Below, piece after piece: positions 32,252-42,138 of a DNA stretch of 64,000 nt. This DNA is from Xenorhabdus doucetiae (lineage in GTDB: Bacteria; Pseudomonadota; Gammaproteobacteria; Enterobacterales; Enterobacteriaceae), in contig NZ_FO704550.1 of the NCBI RefSeq assembly GCF_000968195.1, forward strand, positions 1,116,001 to 1,180,000, given 5' to 3'. The translations under genes were made by a program, and so were the position numbers. How positions within the stretch are numbered: position 1 is the stretch's first letter; each line of letters begins with the position of its first letter. Below the pieces are notes generated by a model, which was not told the origin of the DNA, ran no database searches, and saw only the letters and a list, made by a program, of their open reading frames with translations.

Positions 32252-33541
32252 ATGACTATGCCGACTTTTACTCATGCGACTTCTACTCACGGTTTGGGGG
32301 AACCTTTTACCCCTGAAAATCTGCTCCGTTTAGCGAGCCAGTATGGAACGCCATTATGGCTTTATGATGGTGACAGCATCATCAGGAAAATCAAAAAATT
32401 AAGACCGTTTGATGTGATTCGGTTTGCACAAAAAGCGTGTTCCAATACCCATATTTTACGCTTGATGAGAGAACAGGGCGTGAAAGTTGATGCGGTATCG
32501 TTGGGTGAAATCGAACGGGCGTTGTATGCAGGTTTTAAGGGCGGGCGTGATAAAGCAGACATTGTGTTCACGGCGGATGTGATTGATGAGGCAACCTTGG
32601 CGCGTGTCATTGAGCTGGATATTCCGGTCAATGCCGGCTCTATTGATATGCTGGCACAAATTGGCGGGCGTCAGCCGGGGCATCCGGTTTGGTTACGCAT
32701 CAATCCCGGATTTGGCCACGGGCATAGCCAGAAGGTGAATACCGGCGGAGAAAATAGCAAGCACGGGATCTGGTTTCAGCATCTCCCTCTGGCAATGGAA
32801 AAAATTCATCAATATGGCTTGAAGCTGGTGGGGCTGCATATGCACATTGGTTCAGGGGTGGATTATCAGCACCTCTCCAACGTGTGTAATGCCATGGTGG
32901 AGCAAGTCATTCTGTGCGGAGAAGATATTCAGGCTATTTCAGCGGGTGGTGGTCTATCAATTCCCTATAAAATCGGTGAGGAATCAGTAGATACCGAACA
33001 TTATTATAGCTTGTGGCATGAAGCCCGCCAGCGTATTGAGCAGCATTTGGGGCATCACGTTGAGCTGGAAATTGAACCCGGCCGTTTTCTGGTGGCTGAG
33101 TCAGGTATCCTGATGGCGGAAGTCCGGGCAGTGAAATCGATGGGCAATCGGCACTATGTGCTGGTGGATGCCGGTTTCAATGAGTTAATGCGCCCGGCAA
33201 TGTATGGCAGTTATCACCATATTTCGGTATTGTCGGCCAATGCGCTGTCTTCAACTGCACCTCCAACGGCTTTATTAGAAACCATTGTTGCGGGGCCGCT
33301 ATGTGAATCGGGTGATGTGTTTACCCAGTTAGAAGGCGGGGAGGTTGTACCCCGCATGTTGCCTCGCGTTGAGGTCGGGGATTATCTGATTTTTCACGAT
33401 ACGGGAGCTTACGGCGCTTCGATGTCTTCGAATTATAATAGCCGTCCTTTGATCCCTGAGATTTTGTTTACCGGGGGAGAAGCCCGTTTGATTCGTCGTC
33501 GCCAGACAATCGCAGAGTTGTTAGCGCTGGAATCCATTTAA
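32252..33541 (+). CDS. lysA: Diaminopimelate decarboxylase
   Basis: A 429-residue PLP enzyme (E. coli 420) for the last step of lysine synthesis, decarboxylating meso-diaminopimelate. The PLP lysine is in IRFAQKACSNTHIL; HMHIGSGV, SAGGGLSIPY, EIEPGRFLVAESG and GPLCESGDVF are conserved. Two Met codons (32252, 32258) are possible starts; GAGGTG precedes. A clear terminator follows. Confidence 0.97.
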   Translation: MTMPTFTHATSTHGLGEPFTPENLLRLASQYGTPLWLYDGDSIIRKIKKLRPFDVIRFAQKACSNTHILRLMREQGVKVDAVSLGEIERALYAGFKGGRDKADIVFTADVIDEATLARVIELDIPVNAGSIDMLAQIGGRQPGHPVWLRINPGFGHGHSQKVNTGGENSKHGIWFQHLPLAMEKIHQYGLKLVGLHMHIGSGVDYQHLSNVCNAMVEQVILCGEDIQAISAGGGLSIPYKIGEESVDTEHYYSLWHEARQRIEQHLGHHVELEIEPGRFLVAESGILMAEVRAVKSMGNRHYVLVDAGFNELMRPAMYGSYHHISVLSANALSSTAPPTALLETIVAGPLCESGDVFTQLEGGEVVPRMLPRVEVGDYLIFHDTGAYGASMSSNYNSRPLIPEILFTGGEARLIRRRQTIAELLALESI

Positions 33542-33559
33542 TTAAATACAGGTAATAAA

Positions 33560-33585
33560 ATACGGGGCGTTTTAGGTCCCCGTAT
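33560..33585. terminator. Terminator between lysA and fadE
   Basis: ATACGGGG (33560-33567) and CCCCGTAT (33578-33585), 10-base loop, then CTTAG. The two genes converge on it. Confidence 0.7.
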
Positions 33586-33628
33586 CTTAGCCTCCCTGTT
33601 TGGGATTAATCAGGTTTTCCGGTCAGCA

Positions 33629-36076
33629 TCAGGCGGCTTTATTTTGACGCTGACTGTCAGGCTTTTTTGCTGAATTAGGCACAGCAAATGCGTCAGGTTC
33701 AAATTCATCGACATTGATTGAACGCAGCCGGCTGCTTTCCGCCCGTTGCAGGATATCGGCTTCTTCCTGCGAGATTTTATGCTCTGCCAAGGCGTGTTCA
33801 GCTAATTCATCCAAACGTGTGAAACTCAGTTTTTTACCTGCTTCACGGCTCAAACGAGCATGGATTGGCTCTGCGGCGATGATATCGTGCAAGGCCTCTT
33901 CCAGTAACCCGTGAGGATTGTGTTCGCTGGGTGTCAGGTATTGCCCACGCCCAATCCGGCTACGGGTTGCGCAAGGGGTTTGTAATAACTGGGCCAGCTT
34001 GTGATCCAATTTATCAGATGGCGCAGTATGCCCACGACCCAATGGGAAGACAATCACCCGCATTAAACCGGCAACCAAACGGTTAGGGAAATTGCGCAGC
34101 AAATCATTCATGGCCTGTTCAGCCTGATTCAGGCTGTCTTCGACTGCCCATTGCACCAATGGCAAATCTTCTTTCTGGCGTCCTTCATCTTCATAGCGTT
34201 TCAAGGCGGCAGAGGCTAGGAAGATTTGGCTCAGCATATCCCCCAGACGCGCTGAAATACGTTCACGGCGTTTCAGGCTACCGCCCAATACGCCCATGGA
34301 AACATCAGAGAGCAGGGCAAGGTTGGCACTTAAGCGATTGATCTGTTGGTAGTAACGGCGAGTCGCATCCTTGACTGGTGAACGGCTGGTTCTGCCTTTG
34401 GTTATACCAAGCCACAAGCTGCGCAGGGTGTTGCTGGCAACATGGCCCAAATGACCAAACAGCGCCTTGTCAAAGCCTTTCACATTGTTGCTTTCTGCTG
34501 CGGCGATTTCAGCCAGCACATAAGGATGGCAGCGGATAGCACCCTGACCAAAGATGATCATGCTCCGCGTCAGAATATTTGCACCTTCAACGGTGATAGC
34601 AATGGGCGCCCCTTGATAGCCACGGGCCAGGAAGTTGGATGGGCCAAGGCAGATGCCTTTACCGCCGGCAATATCCATCGCATCAATGATGGAACGTTGA
34701 CCTCTGTGCGTACAGTGGTATTTCACGATGGCAGACAAAACCGCTGGTTTTTCGCCTAACATGATACCGCTGGTAATTATCGTTGCGGCTGCATCCATCA
34801 GATAAGCGTTACCCGCGATACGCGCCAACGGCTCCTCGATGCCTTCCATTTTCCCGATAGGCAGTTTGAACTGACGGCGAATGTAGGAATAAGCACCGAT
34901 TGCCATTGCCGCACTTTTTAATCCCCCGGTTGCATTGGATGGCAGGGTAATGCCACGGCCGACAGACAGACACTCAACCAGCATCCGCCAGCCTTGGCCC
35001 GCCATTTTCGGCCCGCCAATGATGTAATCGATAGGGACGAAAATATCTTTACCACGGGTTGGACCGTTCTGGAATGGGATATTCAGGGGGAAATGGCGGT
35101 GACCAATTTCAACGCCCGGCGTATTGGTCGGGATCAACGCACAGGTAATGCCCAGTGATTCAGTATCACCAAGCAGATGATCCGGATCATACAGTTTAAA
35201 GGCCAATCCCAAAACGGTGGCGATAGGCGCGAGGGTAATGTAGCGCTTATTCCAGTTCAGGCGCATACCCAGCACTTGTTCGCCTTGCCATTCACCCATG
35301 CAGACCACGCCTGTATCGGGGATCGCCCCGGCATCCGAACCGGCTTCCGGGCTGGTCAGGGCAAAGCAAGGGATCTCTTCACCACGGGCAAGGCCCGGCA
35401 AATAACGTTTTTTCTGTTCATCCGTGCCGTAATGTTGCAGCAATTCACCCGGCCCCAACGAGTTAGGTACGCCAACCGTAATAGCCAGAATTCCCGATAC
35501 GCCAGCCAGTTTTTGCAACACCTGAGATTGCGCGTAAGCGGAGAATTCCAGACCACCATATTCTTTCTTGATGATCATGGCAAAGAAGCGGTGTTCTTTC
35601 AGGTAGGCCCAAAGTTCGGGGGGTAAGTCCGCCAATTCATGGGTGATTTGGAAATCATTCGCCATGCGGCAGGCTTCTTCGACCGGACCATCAATAAAGG
35701 CTTGTTCTTCGGCAGTTAACTGCGGCTTGGGATAGTTATGCAGTTTTTGCCAGTCAGGGTTACCGCGGAATAAGTCGCCTTCCCACCATGTGGTGCCTGC
35801 ATCAATGGCTTCTTTCTCGGTGGTGGACATGCTTGGCATCACCTTACGGAAGGCTTTGAGGCCGGGCGCAGAGAACAGAGAAATACGTACCGGGGTAAAG
35901 ACCAGCGGGAATAGGACAATAACGAGGGGTAACAGCAACCAGTAACTCCAGAGGCCAGTGATGCCCATCACGAAAGTATAGGCAACAAGCAGTAAGCTAC
36001 TCAGAGTCAGGCTGACTTTGTGGTAACAAAGCCCGCCAATCAAGACTAAAAATAAAATAATGCTGAAAGCGGTCAT
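33629..36076 (-). CDS. fadE: Acyl-CoA dehydrogenase
   Basis: An 815-residue enzyme (E. coli FadE 814) for the first step of fatty-acid beta-oxidation, with FAD as cofactor. N-terminal hydrophobic segments (MTAFSIILFLVLIGGL onwards) anchor it to the inner membrane. Core blocks: FFAMIIKKEYGGLEFSAYAQS, CFALTSPEAGSDAGAIPD for FAD, and YQGAPIAITVEGANILTRS. It carries the long C-terminal DUF1974 domain typical of FadE. It is divergent from gmhA, as in E. coli. A 3' tail rich in Lys/Gln ends the protein. Confidence 0.96.
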   Translation of the reverse strand: MTAFSIILFLVLIGGLCYHKVSLTLSSLLLVAYTFVMGITGLWSYWLLLPLVIVLFPLVFTPVRISLFSAPGLKAFRKVMPSMSTTEKEAIDAGTTWWEGDLFRGNPDWQKLHNYPKPQLTAEEQAFIDGPVEEACRMANDFQITHELADLPPELWAYLKEHRFFAMIIKKEYGGLEFSAYAQSQVLQKLAGVSGILAITVGVPNSLGPGELLQHYGTDEQKKRYLPGLARGEEIPCFALTSPEAGSDAGAIPDTGVVCMGEWQGEQVLGMRLNWNKRYITLAPIATVLGLAFKLYDPDHLLGDTESLGITCALIPTNTPGVEIGHRHFPLNIPFQNGPTRGKDIFVPIDYIIGGPKMAGQGWRMLVECLSVGRGITLPSNATGGLKSAAMAIGAYSYIRRQFKLPIGKMEGIEEPLARIAGNAYLMDAAATIITSGIMLGEKPAVLSAIVKYHCTHRGQRSIIDAMDIAGGKGICLGPSNFLARGYQGAPIAITVEGANILTRSMIIFGQGAIRCHPYVLAEIAAAESNNVKGFDKALFGHLGHVASNTLRSLWLGITKGRTSRSPVKDATRRYYQQINRLSANLALLSDVSMGVLGGSLKRRERISARLGDMLSQIFLASAALKRYEDEGRQKEDLPLVQWAVEDSLNQAEQAMNDLLRNFPNRLVAGLMRVIVFPLGRGHTAPSDKLDHKLAQLLQTPCATRSRIGRGQYLTPSEHNPHGLLEEALHDIIAAEPIHARLSREAGKKLSFTRLDELAEHALAEHKISQEEADILQRAESSRLRSINVDEFEPDAFAVPNSAKKPDSQRQNKAA

Positions 36077-36332
36077 AGTAAAACTCCTGTAAATCTCAGG
36101 TTGAGTTGTCAGAGGTCTGACCTGTTGTCGGTGTCCTTCTTTTTAGATGAGTAAAACGTATTTATCAATATGATTACATCTTAATTACAATCTAGCTCAC
36201 AAAGTCATTTCAGTTTTGCCAACGATAATTCTCTCAAGCTGTGATGACATCTTCTTTCAGGGTGGGGAATCCGTTACACTGGATGGCTGACATTATTAAT
36301 CCCCCCGAAGACTTTTCAGGAGTATGCGTTCC

Positions 36333-36914
36333 ATGTATCAAGAACTGATCCGCAGTGAATTATCCGAAGCCGCAGAGACGTTGGCTAACTTCCTCAAAAA
36401 TGACGCAAATATTGATGCTATTCAAAAAGCCGCGGTTTTACTGGCGGATTCATTCAAGGCTGGGGGAAAAGTGCTTTCCTGTGGTAATGGGGGATCGCAT
36501 TGTGATGCCATGCATTTTGCGGAAGAGTTGACCGGCCGCTACCGTGAAAATCGTCCGGGCTATCCGGCCATTGCGATTTCTGATCCCAGCCACTTATCTT
36601 GCGTGAGCAATGACTTTGGCTATGATTATGTTTTTTCCCGCTATGTTGAAGCCCTCGGCCAGCAAGGTGATGTATTGCTGGGAATTTCGACTTCAGGAAA
36701 CTCTGGTAATATTATTAAAGCGGTTGAAGCTGCTCGTGCCAAAGGAATGAAAGTCATTACGCTGACGGGCAAGGATGGCGGAAAAATGGCAGGAACGGCA
36801 GATGTTGAAATTCGGGTACCTCATTTTGGTTATGCAGATCGTATTCAGGAAATCCACATCAAAGTCATTCATATCTTGATTCAATTGGTTGAAAAAGAAA
36901 TGGTAACAGCCTGA
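36333..36914 (+). CDS. gmhA: Phosphoheptose isomerase
   Basis: A 193-residue SIS-domain enzyme (LpcA) that converts sedoheptulose 7-phosphate to heptose 7-phosphate for the LPS inner core. Nearly identical in text to E. coli: KVLSCGNGGSHCDAMHFAEE and GISTSGNSGNIIKAV hold the phosphate and zinc-site residues. The start at 36333 (MYQELIRSEL) is chosen by homology over an ATG three codons upstream (36324); AGGAG lies 13 bases ahead of it. Confidence 0.97.
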   Translation: MYQELIRSELSEAAETLANFLKNDANIDAIQKAAVLLADSFKAGGKVLSCGNGGSHCDAMHFAEELTGRYRENRPGYPAIAISDPSHLSCVSNDFGYDYVFSRYVEALGQQGDVLLGISTSGNSGNIIKAVEAARAKGMKVITLTGKDGGKMAGTADVEIRVPHFGYADRIQEIHIKVIHILIQLVEKEMVTA

Positions 36915-36960
36915 TTATTGTTTATCAGGCATCGTTGTCAGAAGTAGGTAGGGGTAGGCA

Positions 36961-37728
36961 ATGTGTGAATTACTTGGCATGAGCGCCAACGTGCCAACAG
37001 ATATCGTTTTTAGTCTGAGTGGATTAATTCAGCGTGGCGGGCATACCGGTCCGCATAAGGACGGCTGGGGAGTGACTTTTTATGAGGGATTGGGATACCG
37101 AACGTTTAAAGATCACCAATCCAGTTGTCATTCCCCTGTGGCTCAATTTGTCCAAGGCTATCCGATCAAATCAGAAGTGATTGTGGCTCATATTCGTCAG
37201 GCAAACAGCGGTAATGTTTCTCTGGTTAATACCCATCCCTTTACCCGTGAGCTGTGGGGAAGATATTGGACCTATGCCCACAATGGCCAACTTAAGGGAT
37301 TCAATAAGCTGAGAACAGGAAGTTATCGACCGGTTGGTGAGACGGACAGCGAATGGGCATTTTGCTGGATACTGCACCAATTATCATTGAAATATCCCAA
37401 GCGGCCGACCCATTGGCCTGCGGTATTTAAATTTATCGCCTCGCTGGCGGAGCAGCTAAGGGAGAAAGGGGTTTTCAATATGCTGTTGTCAGATGGGCAG
37501 TTTGTCATGGCGTATTGCTCGACTCAATTGCATTGGATTACCCGCCGTGCGCCTTTCGGCAGGGCTAAATTACTTGATCAGGATGTGGAAATTGATTTCC
37601 AGCAGCACACTCAGCGAGGGGATGTCGTGTCAGTGATTGCCACCCAACCTTTAACCGGAAATGAAGTTTGGCAGCGTATTGAATCCGGTGACTATGCCCT
37701 ATTTCATCTTGGAGAGAGAATAGCCTGA
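36961..37728 (+). CDS. yafJ: Class II glutamine amidotransferase family protein
   Basis: A 255-residue Ntn-hydrolase. Cys2 (MCELLGMSANVP) becomes the N-terminal nucleophile, and HTGPHKDGWGVTFYEG, VIAHIRQANSG and TYAHNGQLKGF are typical of GATase_6 proteins. The E. coli homologue YafJ has no proven substrate. It follows gmhA by 46 bases. Its 3' end overlaps the convergent yafK gene by 30 bases. Confidence 0.93.
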   Translation: MCELLGMSANVPTDIVFSLSGLIQRGGHTGPHKDGWGVTFYEGLGYRTFKDHQSSCHSPVAQFVQGYPIKSEVIVAHIRQANSGNVSLVNTHPFTRELWGRYWTYAHNGQLKGFNKLRTGSYRPVGETDSEWAFCWILHQLSLKYPKRPTHWPAVFKFIASLAEQLREKGVFNMLLSDGQFVMAYCSTQLHWITRRAPFGRAKLLDQDVEIDFQQHTQRGDVVSVIATQPLTGNEVWQRIESGDYALFHLGERIA

Positions 37729-38406
37729 TTCACTGCGCCAAAAGGATGACGGGTTTTTTGATTTTACATTAACCGCATATTGCCCGCCTATTACGCTGAC
37801 AGTCGCTGGAATGCTATTTTGGGCGAAATATTCATAGGCGGGCTGCAATTGCTTCCAAAATGAATAATTATCGTTATTCTGGTGCCGCCTCATATTTTTC
37901 CGGGTCATCCTGAAAGGATAAATATTGATTTTAATTTCATGTTGTCCATGATGCAGGGCACTTTCCACATACTGGTATATTTCACCCATGTAGCGATCCG
38001 TCATGGCGTAACAGCCAATGGATTTACAGGCACCATGGATCATCAAATCACTGCCGGAATAGCCTTTGGCTTTATCAAACGCATTAGGAAACCCCAGATT
38101 AATGGCGCGATAATAGCGGCTATCCGGTTTTAACTGCTTGAGGTTGATAGAGTAAAACCCTTCCGGGCTTTTGAAATCACCTTTCTGCGTCTTTGGGCCA
38201 AGCCCGCCAGAGTAACGACAAATCGGGTAGCTTTGGGTCAATTGATAATGGCCAGTTCTGTCTTGTGTATAAATCTCAAGGCGTTTTTCTTCTTTGAATA
38301 TTTGAATGAAAATCCTGGCGCCAATCCGTTCCAGTGCCCCGGCAGAACCCGCAGAAAGGGGCACAGGCAATAGGCTTAATGCAAAACCAAAAAGCATTCT
38401 TTTCAT
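37699..38406 (-). CDS. yafK: YafK/DpaA family L,D-transpeptidase-fold protein
   Basis: A 235-residue periplasmic protein (E. coli 246) with signal peptide MKRMLFGFALSLLPVPLSAGSAGA. The YkuD domain active site is MIHGACKSIGCYAMTD with the catalytic Cys in SIGC. In E. coli this protein (DpaA) detaches Braun lipoprotein from peptidoglycan rather than cross-linking it. The gene order lpcA-yafJ-yafK is as in E. coli, but the end overlaps yafJ. Confidence 0.92.
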   Translation of the reverse strand: MKRMLFGFALSLLPVPLSAGSAGALERIGARIFIQIFKEEKRLEIYTQDRTGHYQLTQSYPICRYSGGLGPKTQKGDFKSPEGFYSINLKQLKPDSRYYRAINLGFPNAFDKAKGYSGSDLMIHGACKSIGCYAMTDRYMGEIYQYVESALHHGQHEIKINIYPFRMTRKNMRRHQNNDNYSFWKQLQPAYEYFAQNSIPATVSVIGGQYAVNVKSKNPSSFWRSESGYSLSKMK

Positions 38407-38762
38407 AGCATAACCAGACAGTTTGATGAAATATCGGCGACAGGATTGCCATTTTGGGGACGAAAATTTTGCAGCAAAAAATAGTGAGTCAAAGATAGCA
38501 GTGATGTCCTGTCATTGTGAAGCCTTTTTGGTTAAAAATTAAACTCACGTAGAGAAAAGTGATGAAAATACTCGCCTTTCTCGAACAGTTAACAGTTCAG
38601 CAGAGAAATTATTTTTATTTGCTTGAGCTAAGTCACTTGATTAATCAGACAGTCAGGGGGGGAGATGCTAGAATGACCTCCGCGAAAATGATGCATTACC
38701 CAAGGGAATACCGCAAGGTAATCTGTAGTCTATGATTTAACTGATAAACTTGTGCAAATCTT
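38407..38762. other. Regulatory region upstream of nqrA
   Basis: 356 bases between divergent yafK and nqrA. No gene is seen. It must hold the nqr promoter; a TAGAAT hexamer at 38669-38674 is a possible -10 element but its -35 is unclear. A run of seven G residues lies at 38656-38662. Confidence 0.4.
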
Positions 38763-40106
38763 ATGATTAAAATTAAAAAAGGACTCGACCTCCCGATCGC
38801 AGGAGCGCCTGCCCAAGTTATAGAAGATGGTCCGACAATTTGCCACGTTGCTTTACTGGGTGAAGAATATGTTGGAATGCGTCCTTCTATGCTGGTTAAG
38901 GAAGGTGAGCATGTCAAAAAAGGGCAAATGCTTTTTGAAGATAAGAAAAATCCAGGGGTTGTTTTTACCAGTCCCGCCAGCGGGAAAGTGATAACCATTG
39001 GTCGTGGTGAACGTCGTGTCTTGCAATCTGTCGTCATTGAAGTCAGTGGTGATGAGAAAGTCACGTTTGATCGCTATGAGCATGCTGAACTTGCTGGCCT
39101 GAGTCGTGAACAGGTAGAAAAAAATCTGTTGGCGTCAGGGCTGTGGACAGCATTGCGTACCCGTCCTTTCAGTCGTTCCCCTGCTCCCGGTTCCACACCA
39201 AAGGCAATCTTTGTTACGGCAATGGATACGCAGCCACTGGCGGCTGATCCACTTGTTGTTATTGCAACCCAAGAAGAGGCTTTTGTTGATGGCCTGAATG
39301 TCCTGTCGAAATTGACAGAGGGGAAAATCCACGTCTGCCACGGTGCCGGAACTATCCCGACAGCAGGAAATAACGCCCAAATCACCTATAACCAGTTTGT
39401 TGGCCCCCACCCCGCGGGTTTAGTCGGTACTCACATTCATTTCATTGAACCTGTCAGTGCCCAAAAAATGGTATGGCATCTGGGTTATCAGGATGTTATT
39501 GCCATCGGTAAACTGTTTACCACCGGCGAGCTTTACACTGATCGTGTGGTCTCTCTGGCCGGCCCGCAGGTTAAATCTCCACGCTTAGTACGTACCCGAT
39601 TGGGCGCTGATTTGCTGGAATTGACCCAGAATCAGCTAAAAGAGGGTGAAAACCGGATTGTTTCGGGTTCCGTACTGTATGGCATGAGATCCGATGACGC
39701 ACGCCATTATCTTGGCCGTTTCCATACGTTAGTTTCTGTGCTGGCAGAAGGTCGGGAAAAAGAGCTGTTCGGTTGGATCGCGCCGGGCGTTAATAAGTTC
39801 TCCATTACCCGCACCACCATCGGTCACTTCCTGAAAAAGAAACGCTTTGCTTTCTCCACCACGACCCATGGCGGGGAACGTTCTATGGTGCCGATTGGCA
39901 ACTATGAGCGGGTAATGCCACTGGATATTATGGCAACCCACCTGCTGCGTGATTTGCTGGCAGGTGATAGTGACAGCGCTCAGGCGCTGGGTTGTCTGGA
40001 GCTGGATGAAGAAGATTTGGCATTATGTACCTATGTTTGCCCCGGCAAATATGAGTACGGTCCGGTACTGCGTGACGTGCTGACTAAGATTGAGCAGGAA
40101 GGGTAA
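38763..40106 (+). CDS. nqrA: Na+-translocating NADH:quinone reductase subunit A
   Basis: A 447-residue peripheral subunit of the six-subunit Na+-NQR, which oxidises NADH, reduces ubiquinone and pumps sodium out of the cell. Opens MIKIKKGLDLPIAGAPAQ, typical of NqrA; a barrel-sandwich domain with GMRPSMLVKEGEHVKKG follows. The RBS is weak. First of six tightly packed genes in the order A-B-C-D-E-F, the order known in Vibrio and Yersinia. Confidence 0.97.
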   Translation: MIKIKKGLDLPIAGAPAQVIEDGPTICHVALLGEEYVGMRPSMLVKEGEHVKKGQMLFEDKKNPGVVFTSPASGKVITIGRGERRVLQSVVIEVSGDEKVTFDRYEHAELAGLSREQVEKNLLASGLWTALRTRPFSRSPAPGSTPKAIFVTAMDTQPLAADPLVVIATQEEAFVDGLNVLSKLTEGKIHVCHGAGTIPTAGNNAQITYNQFVGPHPAGLVGTHIHFIEPVSAQKMVWHLGYQDVIAIGKLFTTGELYTDRVVSLAGPQVKSPRLVRTRLGADLLELTQNQLKEGENRIVSGSVLYGMRSDDARHYLGRFHTLVSVLAEGREKELFGWIAPGVNKFSITRTTIGHFLKKKRFAFSTTTHGGERSMVPIGNYERVMPLDIMATHLLRDLLAGDSDSAQALGCLELDEEDLALCTYVCPGKYEYGPVLRDVLTKIEQEG

Positions 40107-40109
40107 TTC

Positions 40110-41348
40110 ATGGGCCTGAAAAATTTATTTGAAAAAGTAGAGCACCACTTTGAGGCCGGTGGCAAACTGGAAAAGTATTATCCTCTCTATGAGGCAGTGA
40201 GCACCGTTTTCTATACGCCGGGCACCGTGACAAAAGGCAGTGCCCACGTCCGTGATGCCATTGATCTCAAGCGCATGATGATCTTGGTGTGGTTATCGGT
40301 TTTCCCTGCCATGTTCTGGGGAATGTATAACGTCGGCAATCAGGCGCTACCTGCCCTGACTCATTTATATAATGGCGATGCCTTACAGCAGATTTTGGCT
40401 TCTGATTGGCATTACGTCTTTGCCCAGTATCTGGGGGCATCGTTAACACCCGATGCGGGGTGGGGCAGCAAGATGTTGCTGGGAGCAACCTACTTCCTGC
40501 CAATTTATGCGGTTGTTTTTATCGTGGGGGGTTTTTGGGAAGTCTTATTTGCCATTATCCGCAAACATGAAATCAACGAAGGCTTCTTTGTCAGCTCCAT
40601 TCTGTTTGCCCTGATTGTTCCCCCCACCCTGCCATTATGGCAGGCGGCTCTGGGGATTACTTTCGGTGTGGTGATTGCGAAAGAAATCTTTGGTGGCACA
40701 GGGCGTAACTTCCTTAACCCCGCCCTGGCTGGCCGTGCTTTCCTGTTTTTTGCCTATCCGGCTCAGATCTCAGGTGATTTGGTCTGGACTGCGGCGGATG
40801 GTTTCTCTGGCGCAACGCCTTTGTCCCAATGGGCATCCGCAGGCAGCCATGGCCTGATGAATACCCTTACCGGGCAGCCAATCACTTGGATGGACGCTTT
40901 TCTTGGCAACATTCCCGGCTCCGTGGGGGAAGTCTCCACGTTGATGATTTTCATCGGGGGAGCCATCATTCTGTTTGCCCGTATCGCGTCATGGCGCATC
41001 GTTGCCGGTGTGATGATCGGGATGATTGCCATGTCTTACCTGTTTAATGTAATTGGCTCTAATACTAACCCGATGTTCGCCATGCCGTGGTACTGGCATA
41101 TGGTTCTGGGTGGCTTCGCTTTCGGTATGATCTTTATGGCGACTGACCCGGTATCTGCGGCGTTTACGGATAAAGGGAAATGGGCATACGGTATCCTGAT
41201 CGGTGTGATGTGCACCTTGATTAGGGTTGTCAACCCGGCGTACCCGGAAGGAATGATGTTGGCGATCTTGTTCGCTAACCTGTTCGCGCCACTGTTTGAT
41301 TATCTGGTCGTACAGGCCAACATTAAGCGGAGAAAAGCCCGTGGCTAA
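40110..41348 (+). CDS. nqrB: Na+-NQR subunit B
   Basis: A 412-residue membrane subunit with about ten helices. Covalent FMN attaches through phosphoester to a Thr in SGAT: the sequence DGFSGATPL places it at T236, the same number as in Vibrio cholerae NqrB. Riboflavin and the quinone site also belong to this subunit. It starts 3 bases after nqrA and overlaps nqrC by 8 bases. Confidence 0.97.
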   Translation: MGLKNLFEKVEHHFEAGGKLEKYYPLYEAVSTVFYTPGTVTKGSAHVRDAIDLKRMMILVWLSVFPAMFWGMYNVGNQALPALTHLYNGDALQQILASDWHYVFAQYLGASLTPDAGWGSKMLLGATYFLPIYAVVFIVGGFWEVLFAIIRKHEINEGFFVSSILFALIVPPTLPLWQAALGITFGVVIAKEIFGGTGRNFLNPALAGRAFLFFAYPAQISGDLVWTAADGFSGATPLSQWASAGSHGLMNTLTGQPITWMDAFLGNIPGSVGEVSTLMIFIGGAIILFARIASWRIVAGVMIGMIAMSYLFNVIGSNTNPMFAMPWYWHMVLGGFAFGMIFMATDPVSAAFTDKGKWAYGILIGVMCTLIRVVNPAYPEGMMLAILFANLFAPLFDYLVVQANIKRRKARG

Positions 41349-42138
41349 TGATAATAAACCCAAAAATAATGATAGCGTCGGCAGAACATTCCTCGTCGTT
41401 TTTGTGCTGTGCCTTGTCTGTTCCATTGTGGTTGCAGGATCTGCCGTTGGTTTGAAAGCGCAGCAGCAGGAGCAAAAACTGCTGGATAAGCAGCGTAATA
41501 TTCTGGATGTGGCCGGTTTGCTCAAACCTGACATGACAGCCGCCGAAATCAACGAAACCTATCGCAGCCGTATTCAACCTGAATTGCTGGATTTGGCAAC
41601 CGCTACGCTGAAAAAAAGCGCTGGCCATTTTGACCTGAATAATGCCTTGCGCAGTGATGAAACCAGTATGGCTTTGCCACCAGAGCAGGATCTGGCGAAA
41701 ATCCGCCGCCGTGCCAATATGGCAGAAATCTATCTGGTTAAGGATGAAAGCGGCAAAACGACCGAACTGGTTCTGCCCATATACGGTTCTGGCCTGTGGT
41801 CAATGATGTATGCCTTTATTTCCATTGACGTGGATGGCGTCACATCCCGCGGCATCACTTACTACTCGCATGGTGAAACGCCGGGGTTGGGGGGTGAGGT
41901 GGATAACCCACAATGGCGCAAGCAGTGGAGAGGGAAAAAACTCTATGACCCGCAGGGGGTTCCGGCGCTTAAGATCGTCCGTGGCGGTGCCGGGGATAAC
42001 CCTTATGGCGTCGATGGTCTGTCTGGCGCGACCCTGACGTCTAACGGTGTTCAGCATATGTTTGATTTCTGGCTGGGGGATAACGGTTTTGGTCCGTTCC
42101 TGAAAAAAGTACGTGAGGGAGCCTTGAAAGATGGCTGA
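41341..42138 (+). CDS. nqrC: Na+-NQR subunit C
   Basis: A 265-residue subunit with one N-terminal membrane helix (FLVVFVLCLVCSIVVAGSAV) and a periplasmic FMN domain. The flavinylation motif SGATLTS carries T231, the target of ApbE. The GTG start at 41341 is chosen (CGGAGAAAA ahead); the frame is open into nqrB from 41296 but without support. It overlaps nqrB by 8 bases and nqrD by 8 bases, so translation is coupled. Confidence 0.96.
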   Translation: MANDNKPKNNDSVGRTFLVVFVLCLVCSIVVAGSAVGLKAQQQEQKLLDKQRNILDVAGLLKPDMTAAEINETYRSRIQPELLDLATATLKKSAGHFDLNNALRSDETSMALPPEQDLAKIRRRANMAEIYLVKDESGKTTELVLPIYGSGLWSMMYAFISIDVDGVTSRGITYYSHGETPGLGGEVDNPQWRKQWRGKKLYDPQGVPALKIVRGGAGDNPYGVDGLSGATLTSNGVQHMFDFWLGDNGFGPFLKKVREGALKDG

